Below, one piece after another: positions 9,087 through 17,910 of a DNA stretch of 64,000 nucleotides (its first letter is position 1; each line of letters begins with the position of its first letter). The notes beneath the pieces are model-generated. The model was not told the origin of the DNA. It did no database searches and saw only the letters and a program-made list of their open reading frames with translations. Both the position numbers and the translations under genes were made by a program. The DNA comes from Thermoanaerobaculia bacterium (GTDB lineage Bacteria > Acidobacteriota > Thermoanaerobaculia > Multivoradales > Multivoraceae). The DNA lies in assembly GCA_022826745.1 (NCBI GenBank), contig JAJDUI010000017.1, forward strand, positions 1-64,000, written 5' to 3'.

Positions 9087-10102
9087 CAGGTGCGGCGGGG
9101 GTCGAAGGCGTCGCGCAGGGCTTCGCCGATGAAGATGACGAGGGTGAGCAGGGTCGCCAGGGTGAAGAAGGACACGAGCCCCAGCCAGGGGGCGTGCAGG
9201 TTCATCCGGCCCTGGGCGAGCAGCCGGCCGAGCGAGGGCGAGTCGGCGGGCAGGCCGAAGCCGAGGAAGTCGAGCGAGGTGAGCAGGGTGATCGACCCGG
9301 TGAGGATGAAGGGCAGGAAGGTCAACGTCGCGACCATCGCGTTCGGCAGAACGTGGCGGCGGACGATCGTCCGGTCGCCCACCCCCAGGGCGCGGGCGGC
9401 GGTCACGTACTGGAAGTTCCGCGCGCGCAGCACTTCCGCCCGCACCACGCCCACCAGCGCCATCCAACTGAACGCGACCAGGATGCCCAGCAGCCAGAAC
9501 ACGTTCGACTCCACGATGCTGGAGAGAATGATCAGGACGAAGAGCACCGGCAGCCCGGCCCAGATCTCGATCAGGCGCTGGCCGAAGAGATCGACCTTGC
9601 CGCCCAGATAGCCCTGGACGGCGCCCGCCAGCACGCCGATGATCGAACTGAGCGCGGTGAGCACCAGCCCGAACAGAAAGGACAGCCGGGTCCCGTAGAT
9701 GAGGCCCGCGAGCACGTCCTTGCCGACATCGTCCGTGCCCAGCCAGTGCCGGGCCGACGGCGGATAGGGGGCCGGGCCGGGCAGCTCATAGTCGATCGTG
9801 TCGTGCGCGTAGGGGATCGGCGGCCAGATCATCCAGCCGCCGGCGTCGCGAATGAGGTTCTTGACGAACTGCTCGCGGTAGTCGGCTTCCGTCTCGAACA
9901 CGCCGCCGAACTCGGTCTCGGCGTAGGTCGCGACGATCGGGAAGTAGAGCCGCCCCTCGTGGCGAACGACCAGCGGCTTGTCGTTGGCCAGCACCTCGGC
10001 GAACAGCGTGGCGCCGAAGATGACGAGGAAGACCCGCAGCGACCACCAGCCCCGGCGGTTCGCCTTGAACGCCGCCCACCGCCTCCTGGCGAGGCTGCTC
10101 AC
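9086..10102 (-). CDS. yejE: YejE-type ABC transporter permease
   Basis: A 338-residue inner-membrane permease beginning at GTG (VSSLARRRWAAFKANRRGWW) that overlaps the yejB stop by two bases (GTGA). An N-terminal helix, a periplasmic stretch containing LPGPAPYPPSARHWLGTDDV, and five further helices are visible. The EAA loop is RAEVLRARNFQYVTAARALG. The HWLGTDDVGKDV block is typical of DppC/OppC/YejE permeases and the long extracytoplasmic insertion favours YejE. It forms the channel with YejB. Confidence 0.93.
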   Translation of the reverse strand: MSSLARRRWAAFKANRRGWWSLRVFLVIFGATLFAEVLANDKPLVVRHEGRLYFPIVATYAETEFGGVFETEADYREQFVKNLIRDAGGWMIWPPIPYAHDTIDYELPGPAPYPPSARHWLGTDDVGKDVLAGLIYGTRLSFLFGLVLTALSSIIGVLAGAVQGYLGGKVDLFGQRLIEIWAGLPVLFVLIILSSIVESNVFWLLGILVAFSWMALVGVVRAEVLRARNFQYVTAARALGVGDRTIVRRHVLPNAMVATLTFLPFILTGSITLLTSLDFLGFGLPADSPSLGRLLAQGRMNLHAPWLGLVSFFTLATLLTLVIFIGEALRDAFDPRRT

Positions 10103-11172
10103 ACTTCCCTGCTCTCGAAGTCGATCCGCGGATCGGTCAGCGTGTACGTGATGTCGGTCAGAAGCTGCAGCACCAGCGCCAGCAGCGTCGAGATGTACAG
10201 CGTCCCGAAGATGATCGGGTAGTCGCGGGTGACGATCGCCTCGAAGCCGAGGAGGCCCAGGCCGTCGAGCGAGAAGATGATCTCGGCCAGCAGCACGCCG
10301 GTGAACAGCGCCCCGACGAGCGCCCGTGGAAAGCCCGCGATGATGATCAGCATCGCGTTGCGGAAGACGTGGCCGTAGAGCACGCGCCGCGTCCGCAGGC
10401 CCTTGGCCTTGGCCGTCAGCACGTACTGCTTGTGGATCTCGTCGAGGAACGAGTTCTTGGTCAGCATGGTGAGGGTGGCGAAGCTGCCCGCGACCAAGGC
10501 CGTGATCGGCAGCACCAGGTGCCAGAAGTAGTCCTTCACCTGGGCCCAGAGACCCAGGTCGCCGAAGTCCTCGGACACCAAGCCGCGCAGCGGGAAGTAC
10601 TCGATCATCCCGCCGCGCGCGAAGAGCACGATGAGCAGGACGGCGAGGATGAAGGCGGGGATCGCGTAGCCGACGAGGATGACGACGCTGGTCCAGACAT
10701 CGAACGGGGAACCGTCGGCGGTCGCCTTGCGAATGCCGAGCGGAATCGACACGGAGTAGACGATGAGCAACGTCCAGAGTCCCAGGGACATCGATACCGG
10801 CAGCCGGTCCAGGACGAGGTCGAGGACCGGCACGTCCTGGTAGAAGCTCTCGCCCAGGTCGAAGCGCAGGTAGTCGCGCAGCATGATGAAGAAGCGCACG
10901 TGCGCCGGCTTGTCGAAACCGAACTGCCGCTCCAGCTCCTCGATCAGCGCCGGGTCGATGCCGCCGGTGGCGGTGAGCTCGGCCTCCAGGGTCGCGCCCG
11001 CGCCGCCGCCGAGCAATCCGACTCCGGCGTCGAGGCCGGTCCCCTGCAGACGGGCGATCGCCTGGTCGACCGGTCCTCCGGGCGCCGCCTGGATGATGAC
11101 GAAGTTGACCAGCAGCACGCCGACGAGCGTCGGCACCATGAGGAGGATCCGGCGCAGGACGTAGAAGAACAT
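10099..11172 (-). CDS. yejB: YejB-type ABC transporter permease
   Basis: A 357-residue permease starting MFFYVLRRILLMVPTLVGVL with six predicted helices. The N-terminal helix and the insertion DQAIARLQGTGLDAGVGLLG follow the YejB pattern, which has a longer first periplasmic loop than DppB. The EAA loop is KQYVLTAKAKGLRTRRVLYG. It precedes yejE with overlapping stop and start codons and follows yejA by 33 bp. Substrates of YejABEF systems are oligopeptides and, in enterics, microcin C; the natural ligand here is not known. Confidence 0.93.
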   Translation of the reverse strand: MFFYVLRRILLMVPTLVGVLLVNFVIIQAAPGGPVDQAIARLQGTGLDAGVGLLGGGAGATLEAELTATGGIDPALIEELERQFGFDKPAHVRFFIMLRDYLRFDLGESFYQDVPVLDLVLDRLPVSMSLGLWTLLIVYSVSIPLGIRKATADGSPFDVWTSVVILVGYAIPAFILAVLLIVLFARGGMIEYFPLRGLVSEDFGDLGLWAQVKDYFWHLVLPITALVAGSFATLTMLTKNSFLDEIHKQYVLTAKAKGLRTRRVLYGHVFRNAMLIIIAGFPRALVGALFTGVLLAEIIFSLDGLGLLGFEAIVTRDYPIIFGTLYISTLLALVLQLLTDITYTLTDPRIDFESREV

Positions 11173-11205
11173 GGGAAGCGTCCGGCGACGGCGAGGGCTC
11201 GGGTC

Positions 11206-13107
11206 CTACCGCGTCTCGCCCAGCGCCGCGTCGACCCGGGCGCTCTTCTCCGCGTCGAACCACCAGAGGTGCGGGAAGCCGGTCCAGTTCAGGTGCTCGC
11301 GGCCGAGCGGCGGATGGCCGTAGCGGTCCCAGTAGAGGAGGTGCCGTCCCTTGGGGGCGCCTTCCGGGATGACGTAGAAGCTCCACAGCAGGACCCGGTC
11401 GAGCGCCCGCCCGGCGATGTTCATCTCCTCTTCGGTCTCGGCGGCGATCACCTGCTCCACCAGGGCGTCCACGGCGGGGCTGTCGATCCCCGCGTAGTTC
11501 AGCAGGTTCGGGAGTTCGGCGCCGTCGGACCCCATAAGGCTTCGCATGAGCGTCGGCCGCGGGATGCGGTGCGTGTAGATCTTCTGCATCGTCATGTCGA
11601 ACTCGTAGCGTCGCGCGCGATTGGTGTGGATGTTCGCCTCGACGCGGCGGACCGTCGCCTGGATGCCGAGCCGCTTCAGGTTCTCCACGTACGGCACGAG
11701 CATGCGCTCGTGCTCCCTCAACTGGACCATGATCTCGAAGCGGAGCCGCTCTCCCGTCGCCGCGTTGACGCGCCGGAAGTCGCGCACGACCCAGCCGGCC
11801 TCTTCGAGCAGCTTCCCGGCGCGCAGGAGCGCCTCCCGGTTGCGGCCGTAGCCGTCCGTTTCGGGCAGGGTGTACTCCTGCGTGAACACGCGTTCGGGGA
11901 CGTGCGCCCGCAGCGGCTCGAGCAGTGCGAGTTCCTCGGCCGACGGCAGACCGCGCGACGCCATCTCCGAACCCAGGAAGAACGTCGCGTTGCGCCGCAG
12001 CGCGCCGTACTGGAGGGTGCGGTTGCCCCAGTCGAAGTTGTAGGCGAGGGTCAGGGCCTCGCGGACGCGAATGTCCTCGAACAGCGGCAGGCGGGTGTTG
12101 AAGACGACCGACCAGTGCATCCCGTAGGTCTCCGCCATCCGGTAGGTCTCCTTGTTGAAGAGCCCCATCTCGACCTCGGGGAAGTCGTAGGCGGTAGCGA
12201 ACTCACGCTCGTCCTGGTCGCGGTAGTAGTCGACCACGCGGGCCTTGAGCGCCTGGATGCCCGCCTTGATGTCGCGAAAGTAGAGGACGCCGAAGCGATC
12301 GAAGTTGTTGTAGCCGCGCCTGAAGTTGAGGTCCTTCGCCCAGTAGTCGGGGACGCGCTCGAAGATGATGCGCCGGCCCGTGTCGACCTCGCCGATGCGG
12401 TAGGCGCCGTTGCCGAGCGGCGGCTCCATCGTGGTCGCCGTGAAGTCCCGGTCCTGCCAGTAGTGCTTCGGCATCGGGAAGAAGGCGGCCGCCTCCATCA
12501 CCGATCTGCGGTTTCTCCTGTCGGCGGCGAAGAGAAAGCGAAACGAGCGCTCCCCCAGAGGCTCTATGCCCACCACGTGGCGCCAGGTGGCCTTGAAGCT
12601 GACCGTGCCATCGGTCTTCAGCGTCTCGAAGGTCCACACGACGTCCTCGACCGTGACCGGGACACCGTCGTGCCACCGCGCCTCGGGCCGAAGCGTGAAG
12701 GCGACCCAACTGTAGTCCTCCGCGATCTCGACCGTCTCGCACAGCAGACAGTAGAGGGTCGAGAGTTCGTCCTCGGAGGCCATCATCAGGCGATCGAGGG
12801 TGATCGTCGACCGCCGCCACCAGTTGAAGAGCTCGGGGCGTCCCTTGTCCGAGTACGGGTGCAGGTTGTTGAACGTGCCCGGGACGAAGAGCCTCACCTC
12901 GCCGCCCTTGGGCGCATCCGGGTTGACGTAGTCGAAGTGGGGAACGTCGGCGGCGTACTTCGGTTCGCCGAAGTAGGCGATCGCGTGGCTGGGTCCGGTG
13001 CTCTGTTGGGCTCCGAGCGCCGCGGCGGCGCCCAGGCAGCACAGCGCGCCGATAGCGGCCGCGGCGGCGACGCGGAAGCCAGCCCGGGCGGATGGAGAGG
13101 GGTTCAC
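11206..13107 (-). CDS. yejA: YejA-type periplasmic oligopeptide-binding protein
   Basis: A 633-residue SBP_bac_5-family solute-binding protein with a signal peptide (AAAAAIGALCCLGAAAALGA). Directly after cleavage comes the YejA hallmark HAIAYFGEPKYAADVPHFDY followed by VNPDAPKGGEVRLF. RPEARWHDGVPVTVEDVVWT and AYNFDWGNRTLQYG are further family blocks. It delivers peptides to the YejBEF importer and is first gene of the operon; transcription should start in the 127 bp shared with the divergent hipBA pair. No closer promoter assignment could be made on the minus strand. Confidence 0.93.
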   Translation of the reverse strand: MNPSPSARAGFRVAAAAAIGALCCLGAAAALGAQQSTGPSHAIAYFGEPKYAADVPHFDYVNPDAPKGGEVRLFVPGTFNNLHPYSDKGRPELFNWWRRSTITLDRLMMASEDELSTLYCLLCETVEIAEDYSWVAFTLRPEARWHDGVPVTVEDVVWTFETLKTDGTVSFKATWRHVVGIEPLGERSFRFLFAADRRNRRSVMEAAAFFPMPKHYWQDRDFTATTMEPPLGNGAYRIGEVDTGRRIIFERVPDYWAKDLNFRRGYNNFDRFGVLYFRDIKAGIQALKARVVDYYRDQDEREFATAYDFPEVEMGLFNKETYRMAETYGMHWSVVFNTRLPLFEDIRVREALTLAYNFDWGNRTLQYGALRRNATFFLGSEMASRGLPSAEELALLEPLRAHVPERVFTQEYTLPETDGYGRNREALLRAGKLLEEAGWVVRDFRRVNAATGERLRFEIMVQLREHERMLVPYVENLKRLGIQATVRRVEANIHTNRARRYEFDMTMQKIYTHRIPRPTLMRSLMGSDGAELPNLLNYAGIDSPAVDALVEQVIAAETEEEMNIAGRALDRVLLWSFYVIPEGAPKGRHLLYWDRYGHPPLGREHLNWTGFPHLWWFDAEKSARVDAALGETR

Positions 13108-13197
13108 GGCTCGTCACAATAGCCGAGGGTGGCCGGAAGGGTGTCGTCCGCCGCCTCGAGCGCCGCCCCCGCACTCCGTGCGCTGCACGAATGTCAT

Positions 13198-13217
13198 CTT
13201 CGTACTACAATACGAAG
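13198..13217. promoter_or_regulatory. palindromic operator of hipBA with embedded -10
   Basis: A perfect inverted repeat, CTTCGTA and TACGAAG separated by six bases (CTACAA), ends 17 bases before the HipB start codon. A TACAAT hexamer at 13206-13211 lies inside it and makes a good -10 box, so binding would block transcription. Autoregulation by a HipB-like repressor through such palindromes is the known pattern; assignment here is inference. Confidence 0.65.
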
Positions 13218-13234
13218 TCTCAACGAGTCACGAC

Positions 13235-13570
13235 ATGCCCACTCCCCACTATCCGACAGCCGCAGTCCGCAGGACTCTGCGCAAGCTTGGCGCTGACTTG
13301 CGCGATGCGCGGCGACGGCGCCGGCTGTCGATGCAGATCGTTGCGGACAGGGCCTTCACGTCCCGGTCGACTCTGCAGCGGATCGAAGCGGGCGACCACC
13401 GGGTCGGAATGGGGATCTACGCTTCCGTCATCCATGCCCTGGGACTACTCGACGGCCTCGGAGACGTAGCCGACTGGCGGCGGGACGAGTTCGGCCACGC
13501 GCTGATGACGGCCGAGCTGCCCCGCCGCGCAAGAAGTCGACGGCCTGCCCGGTCGCGGTCCGATGACTGA
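13235..13570 (+). CDS. hipB: HipB-like XRE-family antitoxin/repressor
   Basis: A 111-residue protein with an N-terminal region (RRTLRKLGADLRDARRRRRL) leading into a classical helix-turn-helix, SMQIVADRAFTSRSTLQRIE, and a short helix EAGDHRVGMGIYASVIHALG. The tail is Arg-rich. The ATG chosen sits just downstream of the palindrome and lets the whole HTH be made. Its end overlaps the HipA start by eight bases, the usual sign of a coupled antitoxin-toxin pair. It should neutralise the HipA-like kinase and repress the operon. Confidence 0.85.
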   Translation: MPTPHYPTAAVRRTLRKLGADLRDARRRRRLSMQIVADRAFTSRSTLQRIEAGDHRVGMGIYASVIHALGLLDGLGDVADWRRDEFGHALMTAELPRRARSRRPARSRSDD

Positions 13571-14846
13571 GGAACCGCGCCGCGGGAGTCCCCGGCAGGT
13601 CGAGGTCTGCATGGACCTCACGGGCGGGCCTCGACCGGTGGGTCTGCTGCGTTCCCACTCCAGCCGGCAGCGGGCGGAGGCGGTGACCTTCGAGTACGAC
13701 CCCGCCTGGCTCGCCGGCGATGGGGGCTTCGCGCTTGACCCGGGTCTCCCGCTCACGCCCGGAGTCTTCGAGGTGACCCGCCGGGGACGCCTCTCGGGTG
13801 CGCTGAGCGACTCCGCGCCCGACACCTGGGGCCGGCAGTTGATGCGGCGGGCAGCCCACCTGCGGGCCCGCAACGCCGGCAGGCGGACCCGCACTCTGCA
13901 GGAGGTCGACTACCTGCTCGGGGTCCTGGACGACGTGCGACTGGGCGCGCTTCGGTTCCGGGCTGCCGGTGAACGGAGGTTCATGGCCTACGGCGTGGAT
14001 GCCGTACCGGGTCTGCTCGACATCCGCCGCATGGCCACGATCATCGGCCGGCTCCTGCGGGACGAGGAGACGGAAGAGGACCTGCGGCTGATTCTGGCGC
14101 CCGGGTCATCGCTCGGCGGCGCCCGACCCAAGGCCGCGGTGCTCGACCGGGAAGGCAGGCTCGCGATGGCCAAGTTCCCCCGGGAAACCGACGAGTACAG
14201 CCTGGAGACGTGGGAGGAGGTCGCCCTTCGACTTGCGGAGCGGGCCGGGATTCCAACGCCTCGGCGCGAACTGATTCGATTCGCCGGTCGGTCAGTGCTC
14301 CTGTCGCGCCGGTTCGACCGGCTAGCCAACGCTCGGATTCCCTTCGTCTCCGCCATGTCGCTCACGGGTTCCATGGACGGCGAACCGGGAAGCTACCCGG
14401 AGATCGCCGACGAGATCGCGCGCCACGGCGCGGACGCCCGCGCCGACGCGGCCGCGCTCTATCGGCGGATGGTCTTCAACGTGCTGGTCTCCAACGTCGA
14501 CGATCATCTGCGGAATCACGGCTTTCTCCGGCTCGACGGGAAGGGCTGGCGGCTGTCGCCGGCCTACGATCTGAACCCCACGCCGACCGACGTGAAGGCC
14601 CGCGTTCTCTCGACCCGCATCGACCTCGACGACGGAACGTGTTCGCTGGACCTCGCGCTCGGAACCGCACGCTACTTCGGTCTGTCGCCCACCGCCGCGC
14701 GGCGCATCACGCGGGAGGTGGGGGCCGCGGTGCGCGGCTGGCGCGAGGTCGGCCAGGCGGTTGGCGCCGCGCCGGCGGAGATCGACCGGATGGCGAGCGC
14801 GTTCGAGCACGACGACCTGAAGGAGGCCCTGGCCATCCGCGTCTGA
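13563..14846 (+). CDS. hipA: HipA-family serine/threonine kinase toxin
   Basis: A 427-residue protein with the HipA N-subdomain (MDLTGGPRPVGLLRSHSS, TFEYDPAWLA, LSGALSDSAPDTWGRQLMRR), the ATP loop SSLGGARPKAAVL near residue 180, the catalytic block FNVLVSNVDDHLRNHGF near 310 and the metal motif SPAYDLNPTP. All catalytic elements are present, so it looks active. HipA kinases phosphorylate targets such as glutamyl-tRNA synthetase and induce growth arrest or persistence. It overlaps the HipB-like gene. Of the toxin-antitoxin loci in the window this is the only one that looks complete. Confidence 0.92.
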   Translation: MTEEPRRGSPRQVEVCMDLTGGPRPVGLLRSHSSRQRAEAVTFEYDPAWLAGDGGFALDPGLPLTPGVFEVTRRGRLSGALSDSAPDTWGRQLMRRAAHLRARNAGRRTRTLQEVDYLLGVLDDVRLGALRFRAAGERRFMAYGVDAVPGLLDIRRMATIIGRLLRDEETEEDLRLILAPGSSLGGARPKAAVLDREGRLAMAKFPRETDEYSLETWEEVALRLAERAGIPTPRRELIRFAGRSVLLSRRFDRLANARIPFVSAMSLTGSMDGEPGSYPEIADEIARHGADARADAAALYRRMVFNVLVSNVDDHLRNHGFLRLDGKGWRLSPAYDLNPTPTDVKARVLSTRIDLDDGTCSLDLALGTARYFGLSPTAARRITREVGAAVRGWREVGQAVGAAPAEIDRMASAFEHDDLKEALAIRV

Positions 14847-14899
14847 TCCTTGCGGAGCCGCGGGCCCGTCTCGCCCCGGCGGTTGCGCTCGGGCCGCAG

Positions 14900-14905
14900 T
14901 ACACT
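14900..14905 (+). promoter_or_regulatory. possible -10 box of the aminotransferase gene
   Basis: TACACT, 39 bases before the GTG start. The same TACANT hexamer occurs at comparable distance before other genes in this window. No convincing -35 element was found, so the call is tentative. Confidence 0.3.
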
Positions 14906-14944
14906 CTTCGCCCGCCGTCAAACGACGAACAGAAGGGATCGGGT

Positions 14945-16333
14945 GTGAACGACGTCTCGAGGCCCGTGGCCGCCGCCACGGCCGCCCCCCGCAGTACGGA
15001 TCGCTACCTCGGCGAGGACTCCACGTCGAAATCGCTCTACGAGCGGGCGCTGAACGTCATGCCCGGCGGCAACAGCCGGCACACCCTGGTCATGGACCCG
15101 TACCCGATCTACGCGGCGTCGGGACATGGCTGCATCGTGACGGACGTCGAAGGCCAGGAGCGCATCGACTTCGTCAACAACTACACCTCGCTGATCCTCG
15201 GGCACTCGCACCCCGGCGTGACGGAGGCGGTCGCCCGGGTGATCGGGCAGGGCACGGCGTTCTCGCTGCCGACCGAGACGGACATCCGGCTAGCCGAGCT
15301 GCTGGTGGAGCGCATTCCCTACATCGACCAGGTGCGGTTCGCGAACTCCGGCAGCGAGGGCGTGCTGCTGGCGATCCGGGCGGCGCGCGCGGCGACCGGC
15401 CGCAGCAAGATCGCGAAGTTCGAGGGCTGCTACCACGGCATCTACGACTACGCACAGGCTTCCGACAGTTCGCGGCCGAAGAACTGGGGCGAGTCGGAGC
15501 GGCCGGCGACGACGCTCGAACCGAGCATGGCGAAGAGCCTCGAGACGGAGGTCGTCACCTTGCCGCTCAACGACATCGAGGTCTGCGGCGCCCTGATCGA
15601 CGAGCACGGGGACGACCTGGCGGCGGTCGTCATGGACCCGCTGCCCGCCGCGCTCGGGCTGATCCCGCCGAGGGCTGACTTCGTGGCGGCGATCCGGGCG
15701 AAGACGAGGGAGTGCGGCGCGCTCCTGATCGCGGACGAGGTGCTGTCCTTCCGCATCGACTATCGCGGCGCCTGCCACCGCTTCGGGATCGAGCCGGACC
15801 TGGTGTCGCTCGGCAAGATCATCGGCGGCGGCTTCCCCGTCGGCGCAGTGGCGGGCAAGGCGGACGTGATGAAGGTCTTCGACCACCGCGACGGCGAGCT
15901 CGTCCACCACGGCGGCACCTACAACGGCAACCCGGTGACCATGGTCGCCGGCTACGAGACGATGAAGCGCCTGACGCCGGACGTCTTCGCCGAGTTCGAC
16001 CGGCTGGGCGACCGGGTCCGCGACGGGCTGCAGGAGGTGCTGCGGCGGCACGGGATTGAAGCGGTCGCGACCGGCCGGGGCTCGCTCTTCTCCGTGGTCC
16101 CGGGGGACGAGCCGCCGAAGGACTTCCGCGCCGTCTTCACCGCCCGCTCCGCCGCGCCGCAACTCCAGAAGATCGCCCTGGAGATGCTCAACCGGGGCAT
16201 GCTGATGGGCGCCCGCGGCCTGTTCGGCGCGCTGTCGACGCCGATGGGCGACGCGGAGATCGACCGCTTTCTCGAAGCCGCGGACGGCGCCGCCCACTGG
16301 GTGCGCGGGTCTTCTGACCCGCTGCCGCCGTAG
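14945..16333 (+). CDS. class III aminotransferase (GSA aminomutase-like)
   Basis: A 462-residue PLP enzyme starting at GTG (VNDVSRPVAAAT) after GAAGGGA. Marks of the glutamate-1-semialdehyde aminomutase branch are LNVMPGGNSRHTLV near residue 37, FANSGSEGVLLAIRAARAAT, the pyridoxal-binding lysine in LGKIIGGGFPVGAVAG, and HHGGTYNGNPVTMVAG. It is unlikely to be the tetrapyrrole enzyme itself because that context is missing; a role on other amino acids or amines is possible. The last 11 codons and the stop are encoded by a family A repeat (WVRGSSDPLPP), so the natural C-terminus has been replaced or extended. Confidence 0.88.
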   Translation: MNDVSRPVAAATAAPRSTDRYLGEDSTSKSLYERALNVMPGGNSRHTLVMDPYPIYAASGHGCIVTDVEGQERIDFVNNYTSLILGHSHPGVTEAVARVIGQGTAFSLPTETDIRLAELLVERIPYIDQVRFANSGSEGVLLAIRAARAATGRSKIAKFEGCYHGIYDYAQASDSSRPKNWGESERPATTLEPSMAKSLETEVVTLPLNDIEVCGALIDEHGDDLAAVVMDPLPAALGLIPPRADFVAAIRAKTRECGALLIADEVLSFRIDYRGACHRFGIEPDLVSLGKIIGGGFPVGAVAGKADVMKVFDHRDGELVHHGGTYNGNPVTMVAGYETMKRLTPDVFAEFDRLGDRVRDGLQEVLRRHGIEAVATGRGSLFSVVPGDEPPKDFRAVFTARSAAPQLQKIALEMLNRGMLMGARGLFGALSTPMGDAEIDRFLEAADGAAHWVRGSSDPLPP

Positions 16334-16548
16334 GCGGCGTCCAGCATCGTCGCCGGCCGTGTTCCGCTGGGTGCGCGGGTCTTCTGACCCGCCGCCGCCG
16401 CAGGCGGCTTTGAATCGCCGGCCGAAGGCCGACCTTGTTTCCGCCGCCAGCCAACATCGTCGCCGTCCTTCGGCCGGCAGCGTTCAAGCCGGGCTACGCC
16501 GCTCCGCGGCTTCGCCCGGGGGCGGGTCGGAAGACCCGCGCACCCAGC
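16297..16548. repeat. multi-unit palindromic repeat A cluster
   Basis: Two direct A units (CTGGGTGCGCGGGTCTTCT at 16297 and at 16367) and one inverse unit ending GACCCGCGCACCCAGC near 16548, where the hairpin has GGAA in place of AGAA. Between them lie TCGCCGGCCG and CGGCCGAAGGCCG palindromes. The first unit supplies the end and stop codon of the aminotransferase. The cluster fills the 236-bp gap between convergent genes. Confidence 0.9.
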
Positions 16549-16569
16549 GGAGCCCCAGCAGGGACGGCT

Positions 16570-17910
16570 TCAATGCCGGTCGAGGAGAAGCGCTAAAAGG
16601 GCGTCGCGGACCTGGTTGCGGAAGTCGAGCTCGTTCTGGTTGAACTGGACGGCGACGGCGATGCCGGAGTCCCGGTGGTAGTACATCGTGGAGCGCCAGC
16701 CGGGGAACCAGCCGCCGTGGCCGACGAGTTCGCCGTGGGGCGACTCGCCGCGGTAGACACCGAGGCCGTAGGTCGCGCCGGCGTCTTCGCCGCGGTAGCC
16801 GGAGTTCAGCATCTCCTCCAAGTACGGTCCGTCGAGGGCGCGCTCCTCGTAGAGGATCTTCGCCCAGCGGGCCAGGTCGCGGGAGTTCGAGACGTAGCCG
16901 CCGCCGGTCCATTCCGTTTGCGGGCTGAAGGCCATCACGTCGCCCTCGGCGGTCTTCGCCGGAAGCGAGAAGGGGTTGTCCTCGCCGATGTGGCCGGGGG
17001 CGAGATCGGGGAACGAGCGGCCGATCTGCTCGACCGTGCGCGGCAGGTCGTGGCGGTCGAGAACGCGGCGCCTGGCCTCGTCGTAGTACGCGCCGCCGGA
17101 GGCGGCCTCCAGCACGAGGCCCGCGACGATGAAGCCGGTGTCGGTGTAGGCGTAGCCTTCGCCGGCCGGGAACAGGGGCTCCTTGTCGAGGACGTACTGG
17201 ACCAGATCCCGCGGCTCGAAGTACGCGTCGGGGTCGCCGGCCGGGCCGCGCCGGGACTGGGCTTCGTTGCGCCAGGCCTCGTCGTAGACGTGGTCGGTCA
17301 GGCCGCTCGAGTGGCTGAGCAGGTGGCGGAGCGTCATCGTCTCGTGGTTGGGAAGCCGCGTCCACCAGGGCTCGTCGCCGAGCCAGCGCGACGCCAGGTC
17401 GTCGAGGCCGAGCAGGCCCTCGTTGACCATGCCGAGCGCCGTCGCGGCGGCGATCGTCTTGCCGATGCTGCCGGCCGGCATGCGGTGTTCGGGCGTCATC
17501 GGCAGGTCGTTCTCCGGGTCGGCGTAGCCGGTCGCGGCGACGCCTTCGCTGCCGTCCGGGAGGACGAAGGCGGCAGTGGCGCCGACGAAGCCGAGTTCGG
17601 CGCGGAGTTCGTCGAGGCGTTGCTGGAAGAGGCGTTCGGTCTCGGTCAATGTCGTGTCGGGGGCTGGTGGCGCGGCGCAGGCCAGGGTCAGGATGGTTGC
17701 GGATGTGGCTGCAAAGAGGAATCGGATGGCACCGTCTGCTGGGTGCGCGGGTCTTCTGACCCGCTGCCGCCGCAGGCGGCGTCCAACATCGTCGCCGGCC
17801 GGAGGCCGGCGGCTACTTCGTTCGGGCGCCACCGCTTCGCGGCGTCGCCCGAGGCGGGTCGGAAGACCCGCGCACCCAGAGCTACGCCGTTGCCGCACCA
17901 CTACTCCCAT
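16570..17910 (-). CDS. serine hydrolase, class C beta-lactamase/S12 family
   Basis: A beta-lactamase-fold protein with SxxK (MPAGSIGKTIAAATALG), a YxD/N-type motif in GEGYAYTDTGFIVAG, LLSHSSGLTDHV and the third motif VGHGGWFPGW. It resembles penicillin-binding proteins and esterases of the S12 family rather than a drug-resistance enzyme. A lipoprotein-like leader (FLFAATSATILTLACAA) precedes it, but no ATG, GTG or TTG start lies directly before that leader. The only in-frame ATG (17908-17910) overlaps the upstream hydrolase's stop and gives about 60 residues translated from repeat sequence. Either the repeat displaced the native start or the long form is made. Coordinates give the long form; the reliable part ends at about 17735. 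Confidence 0.75.
   Translation of the reverse strand: MGVVVRQRRSSGCAGLPTRLGRRREAVAPERSSRRPPAGDDVGRRLRRQRVRRPAHPADGAIRFLFAATSATILTLACAAPPAPDTTLTETERLFQQRLDELRAELGFVGATAAFVLPDGSEGVAATGYADPENDLPMTPEHRMPAGSIGKTIAAATALGMVNEGLLGLDDLASRWLGDEPWWTRLPNHETMTLRHLLSHSSGLTDHVYDEAWRNEAQSRRGPAGDPDAYFEPRDLVQYVLDKEPLFPAGEGYAYTDTGFIVAGLVLEAASGGAYYDEARRRVLDRHDLPRTVEQIGRSFPDLAPGHIGEDNPFSLPAKTAEGDVMAFSPQTEWTGGGYVSNSRDLARWAKILYEERALDGPYLEEMLNSGYRGEDAGATYGLGVYRGESPHGELVGHGGWFPGWRSTMYYHRDSGIAVAVQFNQNELDFRNQVRDALLALLLDRH
17738..17879. repeat. inverted pair of palindromic repeat A (REPIN-like)
   Basis: A direct A unit (CTGGGTGCGCGGGTCTTCT) and an inverse unit ending GACCCGCGCACCCAGA, facing each other over about 85 bp that includes GCCGGCCGGAGGCCGGC. 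The pair lies across the presumed start of the serine hydrolase on the minus strand. Confidence 0.92.

Noticed and set aside
10369..13122. A 917-codon open frame on the plus strand opposite yejA and yejB
   Set aside because: Antisense shadow caused by high GC at third positions; the minus strand has complete YejA and YejB families.
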